Source: Gymnopus androsaceus JB14 (lineage: Eukaryota; Basidiomycota; Agaricomycetes; Agaricales; Omphalotaceae). From it: a stretch of 15,825 nt of DNA. The notes beneath the pieces were generated by a model. That model worked only from the letters and a program-made list of their open reading frames with translations, made no database searches and was not told the origin of the DNA. A program made the position numbers and the translations under genes. Each line of letters opens with the position of its first letter. Within the stretch, counting starts at the first letter, position 1. Positions 1-7,812 of the stretch are shown here, one piece after another. The DNA lies in assembly GCA_009733575.1 (NCBI GenBank), contig ML770057.1, positions 1 to 15,825 on the forward strand, given 5' to 3'.

Positions 1-71
1 TAGTCGAGCTGGTGTCGCCCCCGTGTGCGCTGCTCGACCTATGACGGGTGAAACGGGGCCCCGAGATTCCT

Positions 72-368
72 CTATTTCCTTCCCGGAGCCCCCGCTCCAT
101 TTCCCGAGTCCGAACTGAAAGGAAGGACCTCCTCGTCTTCAACGAGCTTCCATTCGTTCTGCGACTCTTCCCTATCCTCGACAGAGAACACCGCCCGCAG
201 TATGCCCGTTCCAGGACTTGTTGGGTCGGTGGTTCCGTCTGGAGAGAATACTGCACGCATGATATCCTTATTTGGGTGAGTTGAATCACCCTCGTTGCCA
301 CCCTCCTTTCGGTGGCAATTTAGATTCAGGATTTTCGCAGCTTGCCTGATAATGGCCCTGGCCCCCAC
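72..368 (-). CDS. Possible Gag C-terminal extension in the +1 frame (partial, uncertain)
   Basis: This frame overlaps the gag end by 83 nt, is +1 relative to gag, and stops with TAG at 74-72. It has no ATG: the first codon at 368 is GTG, so it would be reached by frameshifting, or was fused to gag before an indel. The peptide is protein-like and contains a duplicated RAVFS motif followed by acidic stretches (SVEDREESQNEW, KLVEDEEVLPF). Such acidic tails after the knuckle are plausible in basidiomycete gypsy elements, but I cannot verify this. The third frame (-1 relative to gag) is also open from 319 to the window edge, about 106 codons, arginine- and serine-rich and less convincing. No protease motif is visible in either. 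Confidence 0.35.
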   Translation of the reverse strand: MGARAIIRQAAKILNLNCHRKEGGNEGDSTHPNKDIMRAVFSPDGTTDPTSPGTGILRAVFSVEDREESQNEWKLVEDEEVLPFSSDSGNGAGAPGRK

Positions 369-3300
369 ATCGTAGGCAGAGGTTTTGCGCCCTCCGACGA
401 TTCATTTCTGCCCGCTCTCTGCGGGGTCCAGGGTACTCTGGCTGCTCTAAGCGAAACTCCTGTAAAGTCCCCCCCATCGTGACAAGCACAAACATGTTCT
501 GATGAGGAAGAGTGTCCATGTCCGTGGCCCGACGTGTCATTAACTTCTTCCAAGGTGTGCTTGCGGGTGACTGTCGGGCGAGTTTCCTGGGTTTCCTTCC
601 CAGGCGGCAGCTCCTCTTTGTCGATTTCTCCAGTTCCGAGCTCGATGATGCTGTCGTCTGCGGTGTGTTTGCAGGATTTGCTTCAATGCGTGCTACAGGC
701 CGATATTGGGGTTGAACCGGAACAGCCTGAGCGTATGGAATTGCGGGCAAGGGTTGGTACGCGATTTGGGGTTCAACTCGAGTCGCCCCAGAGGAACGAC
801 GAGGAAGCCCCTCTCGGTATCCCCTTACCGATCCATCGAGTTGCATCATCCTCCTCGTCCATCCGACATACGTATCGGGTGGGCTGGGTTGACTTGCAAT
901 GGAAAGAACTAACCACTCGTGTACTGCGGACAACAGGTTGTGAATCAGGGCATCGTCGTTGTACCCTGTTCGGAAGGCGTATTCTTCGAACCGAATGATG
1001 AAATTGGCGAAGGATTCGTAGGGTTGTTGGGATATCCAAGAGAGTTTGGATTGTGCATCCAATTTCTCGTTCGGAAGACCGAATATCTCGCCAAAGACTT
1101 GCACGAAGTCATCCCACACATGCAGAGCGGTATTCTGTACTCCACTCATAATTTCTCTGTCCAGGAGATTCTGATAGTGGATTGCGGCCGCTTCTCTGAG
1201 GAAACTGACTGCGTATGCCACCTTGGTCGAGTCCTCTTCATGGATTGTGGGTTTTGCTGCGAATACTCGTAGGATCTGTGATATCCACGGGCGGAAGAGT
1301 TGACGGTCTTTTCCCGTGAAATCGTCAGGTTTCCTGACATCGATTTTCGATTCCGCATTGATCCTGTCCTTCCGCTCGAAGTCTCCATTCTCCCTTCCAG
1401 GTGGTCCCTGTTCGCCTCTTTCACCCTGGGGTCCCGGGATCGCCATCCAACGTATTCCGTCCCACCATTGCGGATAGCCTGTTGGGGGTGGAGGTGCTCC
1501 GGGTGGTCCAGGTGGCGGCCCACCGTAAGGTCCCCCTGGTGGTCCTCCCCCTCCCATCAGTCCCAATTGTCCCCATGGTCCGAGTGGTGGTCCTGTAGGT
1601 GGTCCCGCAGGTGGGCCTCCCCATCCGCCTGGGGGTCCTCCTGGCCCGCCTGGATTGGGAGGTCCTCCTCCCATAATGGCATTCTGCCCTTGTGCACCCG
1701 CGTAGTTCCAATTCCAATTTAGTTGATTTGGAGCTTGAATGACTGGTGCAGGAGGGAGAGCGGGCGGTCTGTACACGTATGGAATGTTTGCTGGCCCTTG
1801 CGGTTGAACGGGCGGGGGCGCTCCTTGAGTGTTATATGGGATGGCGGTTGATGCAGGGGGTGGGATGGCGGGTGGCGCAAGGTTTTGTGGGGATTGGTTA
1901 GGAGGCTGGAATACGGTTTGTGTGGGGATTGAGTATGGCAGCCATTGGGTGTGGTTCTGATTTCCCCTTATCCCTCCCTCTTCTTGAATCCCTCTTCCTA
2001 TTACGCCTGGATCCGAAAGGGCTTTTGGTAACCCGGTTTCTACCTCCCCCCTTCGAGGTTCCTCTCCCGCAATTCCTCCCGCTGCCTGTAGTGCCTGTCT
2101 GGAACTATGGGGCGGGCTATCTCGGATATGCCACGTCGCCTGTCCCTCCCTCACTCTCTGATGTTGTGGCCACGAGCTACGTCCCACGTCTGGTTCCGAC
2201 CTTGTGCGTTCAGGTTGTGTTTGCGGGAGCTCCCCAATCGTCCGAAAAACCCGAGGAGCACTTGCATTCTGCTCTGGTTCAGGAATTGGGATTTCCCTTC
2301 TTGTTCCTTCCGCAGAGTGTGGAGACCTTGGCGGGCGAGCCGTGTGATCCTCCCCCTCGTTCGTATAGATGCTGTCGCCATCTTCCTCCTGTACTGTATC
2401 AAGGGAAGCGGGTTTGAGTAACCCTGGGGATCCCAAGACGTCTGCATTCTCTTCCTGTGTTCGCGATACACTTTCCCCCCATTCTCTCCACGTCGATGGC
2501 GGTCGCAAATACGGCAAGGGGTTTCGTGGTCCTTCGGGCGGAAGAGTCAGAGTCGGAGGGTTATTGGAGGGTGCAAAGGAGGGATCATGAGCAGTAGAGG
2601 TAGGATCAGCCACCCGCTGTCCTTCGTCGTTCACAGTAAGTAACAGATACTGTTGCTGGTCATCATCCTCTTCTATTGCCCGTTTCAGCTTCTTTGCCTG
2701 CTCCAACTCTTCTGGGGTGAGTGTCGCACCAGGTTTCAACATGATTTCGTCCAATTGCATTTGACGGGAAACACGTCGTGTTTCGGGTGTGCTCACATTG
2801 AATCTCCCCTCCCCTGATAGGGCTACACTATAAATGATTTGGCCCCACCTATCTCCAAATGCAGACGTTCCCCTCAAAGGAGTCATGGTGCCCTCCAGGT
2901 GGACATCAGCGGGACGACGTCTATTAGTCGTCCGCTCTTGTCGAGGTCGGACCACGGCGGCTGACCCCCCACCTTCAGGTATTCCTCCCGATTGCACTGT
3001 TGGGTCGAGCGTTCGAGACGCAACCGGTGTAGCTCGTGCTAAGGGATCGGTTCGAATCCCGTGCTGCCATTCGTAATGGGTGATTGGCGGATGGACGGTG
3101 TTGTTTCCCTCCCATCGTGCATGCGAGGCTTCCCAAGCAATCCGTGCAGCCTCCTCAGAGATGCTTCTTCCCCCTTGGTCCCAATCCAAACCTGGTCTAT
3201 TTCCGTGGTAGGATGGGGTGAGGGGAAGTGGTCCCCTGTCAGCGTTAGACGTTTGGGAAGTTTCGTTAACGCGCTGGATAACTTCTGGATCCAAGAGCAC

Positions 3301-4200
3301 GTTGAAGAACCACAGCAAGTTGCAGTGATTTTCTGCGACGGACAGGAAACTGGACACCGTGGGGTGACCCGCTTGTACTGGTATGGGTCGTCGGCATATC
3401 TCGAGAAACGTTTCCCGTAGTTCTGAAGGGGTCATACTCCCTTCCGCCGGCAGTCCCATCTCCCGCAAGAAGTAGTGGGAAACGTGAGCCAGGTCGGCCC
3501 AGGTGCAGCGATTTGCCGTCAGAAGATCCTGCAGTCGGAATGTGGTCTCGGAGGACGGTCGAGGTCCAATCATTCCTCCCGATCGATCCATCTCTATCAA
3601 AGATAGGGAGGGTTGTCTTGCCCTCGAGATAAAGTCCCCCATGGTACTGCTCCTACGCCGTTGGGAGCTAGTTTCCGATTGTTGAGCTTCCGAATTCTGA
3701 CGTTCTTTGTCAGGGGCTCCCTGCGGAGTATAACGAAGCTCCTGTGGGGGTGCTTGTTGGGCATGTCTCCCCCTCAAAGATGGTGAGATGTCTGTCGGGC
3801 GGTACACTCCCACTCCCATTGACGTTGTACGGAATTGTCTTCGACCCTGAGTATTATCAGGGGAGATTCCTGATGATCCTGGCAGTGCGGGTAGCCCCAG
3901 GTAAAACGCCGACGTGGGCGGTTGAAGGGTCTGAATCTGTTGACCCTGTGCAACTGTCTGTATTGGCAGGTGTTGCCGATCAGGAGGTGCATAGGCTACC
4001 GCGGCTGTCGGAGGGGTAACCTCAGCGGGTAACGATCCAAATACCCTGTTGGTGCTGGATCCTTGGGATCCCGCAGAAAGGCGTTGTCCTCGTTCTCCCC
4101 ATTGGTAATTCCCAAAGTCGGGAGCTTCTCGTTGTTGTTGTGTGTTACCCTCCTGTTGTCCAGCGGACGAGGAAGGTGGTACCGTGAACGTCCCCGACAT
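286..4200 (-). CDS. gag: Gag polyprotein of LTR retrotransposon (1304 aa)
   Basis: Structural protein expected to assemble the cytoplasmic particle that packages element RNA. The ATG at 4200 follows the primer-binding site by 16 nt, as expected for gag. Residues 1-840 are low-complexity, rich in P, Q, S, R and G. Residues about 844-935 are Gly/Pro-rich and end in collagen-like triplets (PGPQGERGEQGPPG). Residues about 957-1140 are a helical capsid-like retrotransposon Gag domain (starts KPDDFTGKDR, contains FVQVFGEIFG and ESFANFIIRFEEYAF). The end (1275-1288) is a CCHC zinc knuckle, C-X2-C-X4-H-X4-C, for RNA binding. The ORF has no internal stop over 3.9 kb, so it is young or under selection. 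It is long for a Gag because of the N-terminal extension. It ends TGA shortly after the knuckle; downstream coding would need a frame change. Confidence 0.88.
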   Translation of the reverse strand: MSGTFTVPPSSSAGQQEGNTQQQREAPDFGNYQWGERGQRLSAGSQGSSTNRVFGSLPAEVTPPTAAVAYAPPDRQHLPIQTVAQGQQIQTLQPPTSAFYLGLPALPGSSGISPDNTQGRRQFRTTSMGVGVYRPTDISPSLRGRHAQQAPPQELRYTPQGAPDKERQNSEAQQSETSSQRRRSSTMGDFISRARQPSLSLIEMDRSGGMIGPRPSSETTFRLQDLLTANRCTWADLAHVSHYFLREMGLPAEGSMTPSELRETFLEICRRPIPVQAGHPTVSSFLSVAENHCNLLWFFNVLLDPEVIQRVNETSQTSNADRGPLPLTPSYHGNRPGLDWDQGGRSISEEAARIAWEASHARWEGNNTVHPPITHYEWQHGIRTDPLARATPVASRTLDPTVQSGGIPEGGGSAAVVRPRQERTTNRRRPADVHLEGTMTPLRGTSAFGDRWGQIIYSVALSGEGRFNVSTPETRRVSRQMQLDEIMLKPGATLTPEELEQAKKLKRAIEEDDDQQQYLLLTVNDEGQRVADPTSTAHDPSFAPSNNPPTLTLPPEGPRNPLPYLRPPSTWREWGESVSRTQEENADVLGSPGLLKPASLDTVQEEDGDSIYTNEGEDHTARPPRSPHSAEGTRREIPIPEPEQNASAPRVFRTIGELPQTQPERTRSEPDVGRSSWPQHQRVREGQATWHIRDSPPHSSRQALQAAGGIAGEEPRRGEVETGLPKALSDPGVIGRGIQEEGGIRGNQNHTQWLPYSIPTQTVFQPPNQSPQNLAPPAIPPPASTAIPYNTQGAPPPVQPQGPANIPYVYRPPALPPAPVIQAPNQLNWNWNYAGAQGQNAIMGGGPPNPGGPGGPPGGWGGPPAGPPTGPPLGPWGQLGLMGGGGPPGGPYGGPPPGPPGAPPPPTGYPQWWDGIRWMAIPGPQGERGEQGPPGRENGDFERKDRINAESKIDVRKPDDFTGKDRQLFRPWISQILRVFAAKPTIHEEDSTKVAYAVSFLREAAAIHYQNLLDREIMSGVQNTALHVWDDFVQVFGEIFGLPNEKLDAQSKLSWISQQPYESFANFIIRFEEYAFRTGYNDDALIHNLLSAVHEWLVLSIASQPSPPDTYVGWTRRMMQLDGSVRGYREGLPRRSSGATRVEPQIAYQPLPAIPYAQAVPVQPQYRPVARIEANPANTPQTTASSSSELEKSTKRSCRLGRKPRKLARQSPASTPWKKLMTRRATDMDTLPHQNMFVLVTMGGTLQEFRLEQPEYPGPRRERAEMNRRRAQNLCLRCGGQGHYQASCENPESKLPPKGGWQRG

Positions 4201-4216
4201 ATTCGACGACGGTTTG

Positions 4217-4227
4217 GTCTTGATATT
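4217..4227 (-). promoter_or_regulatory. Primer-binding site for self-priming
   Basis: Reads AATATCAAGAC on the minus strand, immediately after the LTR and 17 nt before the gag ATG. It pairs perfectly with 4596-4606. It does not begin with TGG, which would be expected if the 3' CCA of a tRNA were the primer. This supports self-priming. Confidence 0.75.
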
Positions 4228-4230
4228 GTG

Positions 4231-4253
4231 TAAGACCGGGGTCGACGGTCTTA
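4231..4253 (-). other. U5 hairpin next to the primer-binding site
   Basis: A perfect inverted repeat TAAGACC/GGTCTTA with a 9-nt loop sits 3 nt upstream of the primer-binding site in the RNA. A stem-loop in U5 beside the PBS is known from Tf1 and retroviruses, where it helps initiate reverse transcription; the same role here is inferred. Confidence 0.55.
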
Positions 4254-4333
4254 GGGAAAGGTACTGAAAGTAGCCTTGAGGCCTTTAGTATAAAAGGCGG
4301 GCGAGATCCGCGATCGAATATGCGTGCGGGTGG

Positions 4334-4350
4334 ACTAGTCGAAGACTAGT
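4334..4350 (-). other. LTR hairpin ACTAGTC-gaa-GACTAGT
   Basis: Perfect 7-bp stem with a 3-nt loop inside the predicted R/U5 leader RNA. Function unknown; it could be RNA structure in the leader or a DNA site. Confidence 0.5.
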
Positions 4351-4421
4351 AGTGAGAAGCGGGTGGATTGGGAATGCCAAAGCTCCCGAATGCGAGTTCC
4401 GAGTCTAGTTGTGTGAGCCGA

Positions 4422-4438
4422 CGTCGAATAGTTCGACG
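4422..4438 (-). other. LTR hairpin CGTCGAA-tag-TTCGACG
   Basis: A second perfect 7-bp stem with a 3-nt loop in the R/U5 leader, 71 bp from the hairpin at 4334-4350. Function unknown. The same design in two places suggests selection for leader RNA structure, but this is inference. Confidence 0.5.
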
Positions 4439-4595
4439 GCGGCGAGTCTGATTGTCGTATGAGCTTGCTGGTAGTCAAGTCGACGCGTGAGTCGAAAAGC
4501 GGAAGCCAGAACAAGCGTGTATTGAGAAAATAGATGAATTGACAAGAGTATAAGAAAATAGAGAGAAAACAAGAGATACGGGAGGTAAACAAGTT

Positions 4596-4606
4596 AATAT
4601 CAAGAC
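4596..4606 (-). promoter_or_regulatory. Predicted RNA 5' end / self-primer
   Basis: Reads GTCTTGATATT on the minus strand and is the exact reverse complement of 4217-4227. In Tf1-type elements the first 11 nt of the mRNA fold back onto the primer-binding site and, after cleavage, prime minus-strand DNA synthesis. The match is exactly 11 nt, since flanking bases do not pair on either side. Confidence 0.75.
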
Positions 4607-4634
4607 AAGGGATCCTCCAAGGGAGTTTACGGAT

Positions 4635-4640
4635 TATATA
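4635..4640 (-). promoter_or_regulatory. TATA box of the LTR promoter
   Basis: TATATAATCC reads on the minus strand from 4640. The predicted 5' end of the RNA (4606, first base of the self-primer) is about 29-34 nt downstream, the normal spacing for a TATA-directed start. The spacing and the self-primer support each other; no transcript data are available. Confidence 0.6.
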
Positions 4641-4801
4641 CGTGCGGGATGTGGGATTGGTGAGTAGTAAGCATGTACGGAAGTAGCTGAGATACGTCGT
4701 GGATTTAGCGGGCGGTTGTCGGGTTGGTAGGGTAGGTTATGCATAGGATCGGGAGGGTTAGAGGGTTGAAGGTAGTGAAATCGGTGGTACAGGGCATGAC
4801 A

Positions 4802-4806
4802 CTGCA
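4802..4806. other. Presumed target-site duplication (ctgca)
   Basis: The 5 bp flanking the LTR are the expected copy of a 5-bp target-site duplication, typical of gypsy integrases. The second copy would lie beyond the left edge, so this cannot be confirmed here. Confidence 0.35.
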
Positions 4807-5755
4807 TAACCTCCTGGCAAATTCAACACCTATGTCTGCATCATAATATGCCTGGGGTGAATGGATCAACTGTCCTAGAACAATCTCCTACTATAACATT
4901 AAATAATTCAATCAATTTTCTTAACTTTTACAACCTCACCTTTAGAATTTCAGCGGTGTTTCTATCAACAGCAAACAGAATCTTCATCTACAAGTCAATT
5001 AAGTCAATGTTTACTAATTGTATGACAGTATACATTGACGTTACCTTGCATTGTTCATATGCACCTTGGACTTTTCCTTCAAATTCTTGAACCATTTCAG
5101 CAATCTGCTCAGACTGAACAATTCTTCGGAACAATCCATTATTCTGCTGCTCTCTGACCTCTTGGTTGATATTGTTCAAATTGCGGTAGAACAGTTAGCA
5201 AATAACACCATGCTACCAACTTTAGAGGACTTACTCAATTAGATTTTGAATAACTTGGTTAGTTGCACCAAAGTCTTCTGGATTCAGATATGGTTTGAGA
5301 AAAGTGGTGCGGGAGATCAAGTCATTGGCCAGACTCCTGAGTTGTTCAGTATTTCCAGAAACATTCTGTACAAGTATATGATTGAGTCAATATTGCAGTC
5401 AATATCTCGAAAATACAAAAGCTAATATCCCTACCTTATAAATACTAATACATTCGCACACCCCACCTACAGCAGCCTGCAAAGGTGTAAGCGCCGCCGA
5501 TGCCTCTTTCAACAATTTCAGAACAGTATCAAGAGTGTCCACAATAGTAGCTCCGATGCCCTCATGTCTCGGAGCAGTTGGTACTGCTGTGGACCCGGGC
5601 TGGTTCGCAGCTGCAATGCTTGTAGGTTTTGCGTGGACCTGGAATGAAGGACTTGCATCCAGAGTAGGAGTTGGAACCCGACTTTCGGTAGGTGTTCCAT
5701 TTTGACTTTTGTCTTTGTTACGGTTGAGGAATTTGCGAACAATTCTTTTAGCCAT
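4802..5755 (-). pseudogene. NLR-type gene, 5' exons only, interrupted by the retrotransposon
   Basis: Five exons are readable: 5755-5435, 5365-5235, 5180-5045, 4987-4940 and 4887-4802, with introns of 69, 54, 57 and 52 bp. Phases agree and no exon contains a stop. They encode about 240 residues: a basic, Ser/Thr/Pro-rich start (MAKRIVRKFLNRNKDK), then amphipathic helices (TLDTVLKLLKEASAALTPLQ). The pattern resembles the helical N-terminal domains (HeLo/MLKL-like) of Agaricomycete STAND/NLR proteins, which signal in incompatibility or cell death; that role is inferred. The exon layout parallels the intact gene at 11780-15534. Two lesions: exon 5 is open for 28 codons and ends exactly at the LTR start, and the second intron ends in AA (5182-5181) instead of AG despite a good donor (GTAAGT) and branch site (GCTAAC). 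An alternative in-frame acceptor (GTCAG) lies about 30 nt downstream. The NTPase and repeats, if still present, lie beyond the element. Confidence 0.72.
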
Positions 5756-5971
5756 TCAGAAATTATGGGGGCGAAAGAAACAACTTTCGGTATGACATTC
5801 GTCTTATGTAGTGCCTGATATAGAGTTCAATCATACAAGAGAATGTATTGCCGCGCCTAGCATGGGAAGGACTGAGAATTGAAATCTGATATGCGCATGA
5901 ACTCTTTCACACTAGTGAGTTTATATGCTTGAGAGGCAGCATGCATGTTTGTTGTATTTTCCGTTTTGCCG

Positions 5972-5993
5972 AATGAAGCTCGGAAGCTTCATT
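5972..5993. repeat. Perfect 9-bp inverted repeat with 4-nt loop
   Basis: AATGAAGCT, loop CGGA, AGCTTCATT. It lies about 220 bp upstream of the interrupted NLR start codon. It could be a transcription-factor site or a hairpin; function unknown. Confidence 0.5.
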
Positions 5994-6222
5994 GGACCTG
6001 TGTTATGGCATTACCCCTGTCTGTGTGTACGAAACCTGTATCAACAGATGCTCAGTGGTGCATCTGTTTTCCGCCTCTTCCGACTGCCATGTAGAGGAAA
6101 CCAGAATCATTACATTCTGTTCTTGCTCTTGCTCCTTATTGAGGCTCTGAGGTCTCTTTCATGACATTCCGATTCGACGCTTTGACGTCTATCTCAATAT
6201 GTTTCTGATCTTGATCGCGTCC

Positions 6223-6239
6223 CTTGATCATTGATCAAG
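6223..6239. repeat. 17-bp palindrome CTTGATCA-t-TGATCAAG
   Basis: Perfect 8-bp arms around a single base, with further TTGATC/TGATCT copies just upstream (6206-6216). It is a candidate binding site for a dimeric regulator; function unknown. Confidence 0.5.
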
Positions 6240-6406
6240 ACCCTGACATCAACTCTATTCAATATAGCCACCTCGAGCCCGATTACTTGTAGCGCCTAGA
6301 CGCCATTCTAGTTTGCATCCCGACGCCCTAACACTCGGTCTGCCACGATAATACTCCCTATTATTCTAATACTTAGGCTAACACTATAATTATTTGGTTA
6401 CTATAA

Positions 6407-7465
6407 GGTCATGAAACGAGTGCAGTTCTGCAGAACTTGGTATCTATCGAAGGTTACTTCCACACAATGGAAGGATCATGACTCAATGCCAGCAGCATTC
6501 ACCGAAATGATCGTACTCTACTTCAACATTTGCTCATTGCATCCGAAAGTGCATGCCACTAATGCCCTAACTCGGCCTAAACCAAGTAGAGAAGACCATC
6601 GAAGAAGGCTTAATCCCCAATTTCCTACAGAGGGAATATCCAATTCAAACAATTAAGCAATAGTAAGTATTGATCACAATCACTACCTGCCCATACTATA
6701 CTGCGAGAGCAATCAATTCTAGATATGATTTTGCATATACATAATCCACTCCCAGCCTCCCCGGACCCTAAGTCGGTTTCGAATCAGCCCTTTATAATCA
6801 AAACAACAGTGTCGTTAACTGTCTCAAGTATATCCTAGACAATTGATCCGATAATATGATGGATGCGTTAGGAGTAACCAAAGGCAGAGCACGATGGAAC
6901 ACTCTGCAAGAGAGCCGAAAATTTGTCAATGTCCACAGGAGTTTCGAGCCCACTTCTAGTTTGTCTCCCGTAGGCAGACTCTCGCAAGCAAGCTTGCTAT
7001 ATTTAGAACTTCTAGTAACCGCAATAATCGAGTCCTCACTAGTCTCGAGAACATTCTCAATGATGGTTCCTACAATATGTCGGACATACTAAACGACATG
7101 GCTCAGAACGCTTATCTTCGGGAGGAGAATCGAAACTTCATTAACGAGGTTGCTAAAAGAGCTGTGATGTTTGTTGAAGCGTTGGGCATGAACACTGCAC
7201 AACCCAGTGATCTTGCCAATGTAATCAGCTGATACGAGTATTAGATCGGTACGCAATGCCAGCATACCTCTTGCAGCAACTACAGCACCCAGAGGCAGAC
7301 CTGAATCCTTCCGTCACAATTAGCACAGCAGAGCAATGTTATCCTGGGGAGCATAAGCAAATCGTCAACGACTCATGCGATCTTGGAGAAGGGATAAGCT
7401 CGTTGAGTAACCCCTATGCAGGGAGAAGTATGAGCACAGAGGAAGTGCGAGTTACTCACCGATAA
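6407..7465 (+). pseudogene. Relic of a helical protein gene, function unknown (first part)
   Basis: Several frames carry convincing protein-like sequence that joins with consistent phase at splice-like sites but contains stops. At 6407-6548 the frame is open apart from TGA at 6479-6481, including RNDRTLLQHLLIAS. It continues at 6590-6662 (KKTIEEGLIPNFLQREYPIQ) across a 41-nt intron-like gap, then meets a consensus donor (GTAAGT at 6663). From 6810 it resumes with TGA at 6844-6846, then MMDALGVTKGRARWNTLQES. A frame change near 6965 leads to 6975-7220 (ENILNDGSYNMSDILNDMAQ; YLREENRNFINEVAKRAV), then a plausible 56-bp intron (7221-7276) and a final segment ending at 7465. Composition suggests helices or coiled coil. 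I do not recognise the family. A live gene with unusual introns is a weaker alternative, because no simple splicing removes every stop. Confidence 0.5.
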
Positions 7466-7812
7466 TAGAGGACCCAAACAAAACGTCCCAACACGTCGGC
7501 GCGACGACAATCCCTTGCTAAATTAACTCATAACTCGGGTCAGCTCCATCTGTGGGGAATAATGCCCCTTCACGACAAATGATGGATCAGTCCCGGAAAA
7601 TGTCTGCGAAAATTGAAGTCAGAAATAGCTCACCTCAAATGGGTCAACGGCTGATTTAACCTGGTTAACGAATGACGAGGTTAGTTGTAATGCCGAAATG
7701 AATGCTCGAGATTCTCGAGTGCAAAAACAAACATTTGCTAAATTCAATAGAGTTCGAGTCAGAAACTTGAACCGACAGAGACGACACGTAGCGCACCTGT
7801 TGGAGACGATAA
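7466..7812. other. Gap between relic segments
   Basis: No reliable gene. A short plus-strand stretch from about 7591 (MSAKIEVRNSSPQMGQRLI then a stop) and the first half of the frame opening at 7698 look weakly coding and may belong to the surrounding decayed gene. Minus-strand frames here look like shadows. Confidence 0.3.

Larger units (their letters stand above)
1..4801 (-). mobile_element. LTR retrotransposon, 5' part (Ty3/gypsy-like, self-priming type), cut by the window edge
   Basis: In minus-strand order the element shows a 5' LTR (about 4801-4228), an 11-nt primer-binding site (4227-4217), a long gag ORF with a CCHC zinc knuckle (4200-286), and unclear downstream coding sequence. No protease, reverse transcriptase, RNase H or integrase is visible; they would lie left of base 1, as would the 3' LTR. 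The LTR begins TGT and its inner end reads ACA on the minus strand, as usual for LTRs. The right boundary is supported independently because an open NLR exon stops exactly there. Assignment to gypsy rather than copia rests on the Gag type and self-priming signature; without pol this is inference. Whether the copy is still active cannot be judged. Confidence 0.85.
4228..4801 (-). repeat. 5' long terminal repeat (about 574 bp)
   Basis: On the minus strand it starts TGTCATGCCC (4801 downward) and ends about CTTACAC/ACA next to the primer-binding site; the inner end could be 4227-4229. The transcript start predicted from the TATA box and self-primer is near 4606, giving U3 of about 195 bp and R plus U5 of about 379 bp. 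Three perfect 7-bp hairpins lie in R/U5. The second LTR is outside the window, so the ends are inferred from terminal motifs and from the interrupted host exon, not from comparing two copies. Confidence 0.75.
5756..6406. promoter_or_regulatory. Intergenic region upstream of the interrupted NLR gene
   Basis: No convincing coding frame. It should include the minus-strand promoter of the interrupted NLR gene. A CCAAT motif reads on the minus strand at 5995-5991, about 240 bp upstream of the ATG. Three perfect inverted repeats occur: CGAAAG/CTTTCG at 5772-5789, a 9-bp repeat at 5972-5993, and an 8-bp palindrome at 6223-6239. No clear TATA box was seen. Confidence 0.4.

Noticed and set aside
3049..3059. 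GGTTCGAATCC, a perfect tRNA B-box-like T-arm, followed by a CCA-like end
   Set aside because: No matching acceptor stem, D-arm or anticodon arm lies upstream, and it is inside the intact gag ORF; chance match.
534..3685. Several plus-strand frames of 60-165 codons opposite gag
   Set aside because: They lie antisense to a continuous 3.9-kb ORF with recognisable domains; typical shadows of GC-rich coding DNA.
4335..4592. 85-codon minus-strand frame in the LTR, a possible leader ORF
   Set aside because: Its first codon is TTG, not ATG, and the peptide resembles no family; it is non-coding LTR sequence.
5051..5242. 63-codon plus-strand ORF
   Set aside because: It is antisense to an NLR exon and intron whose splice phases agree with neighbouring exons.
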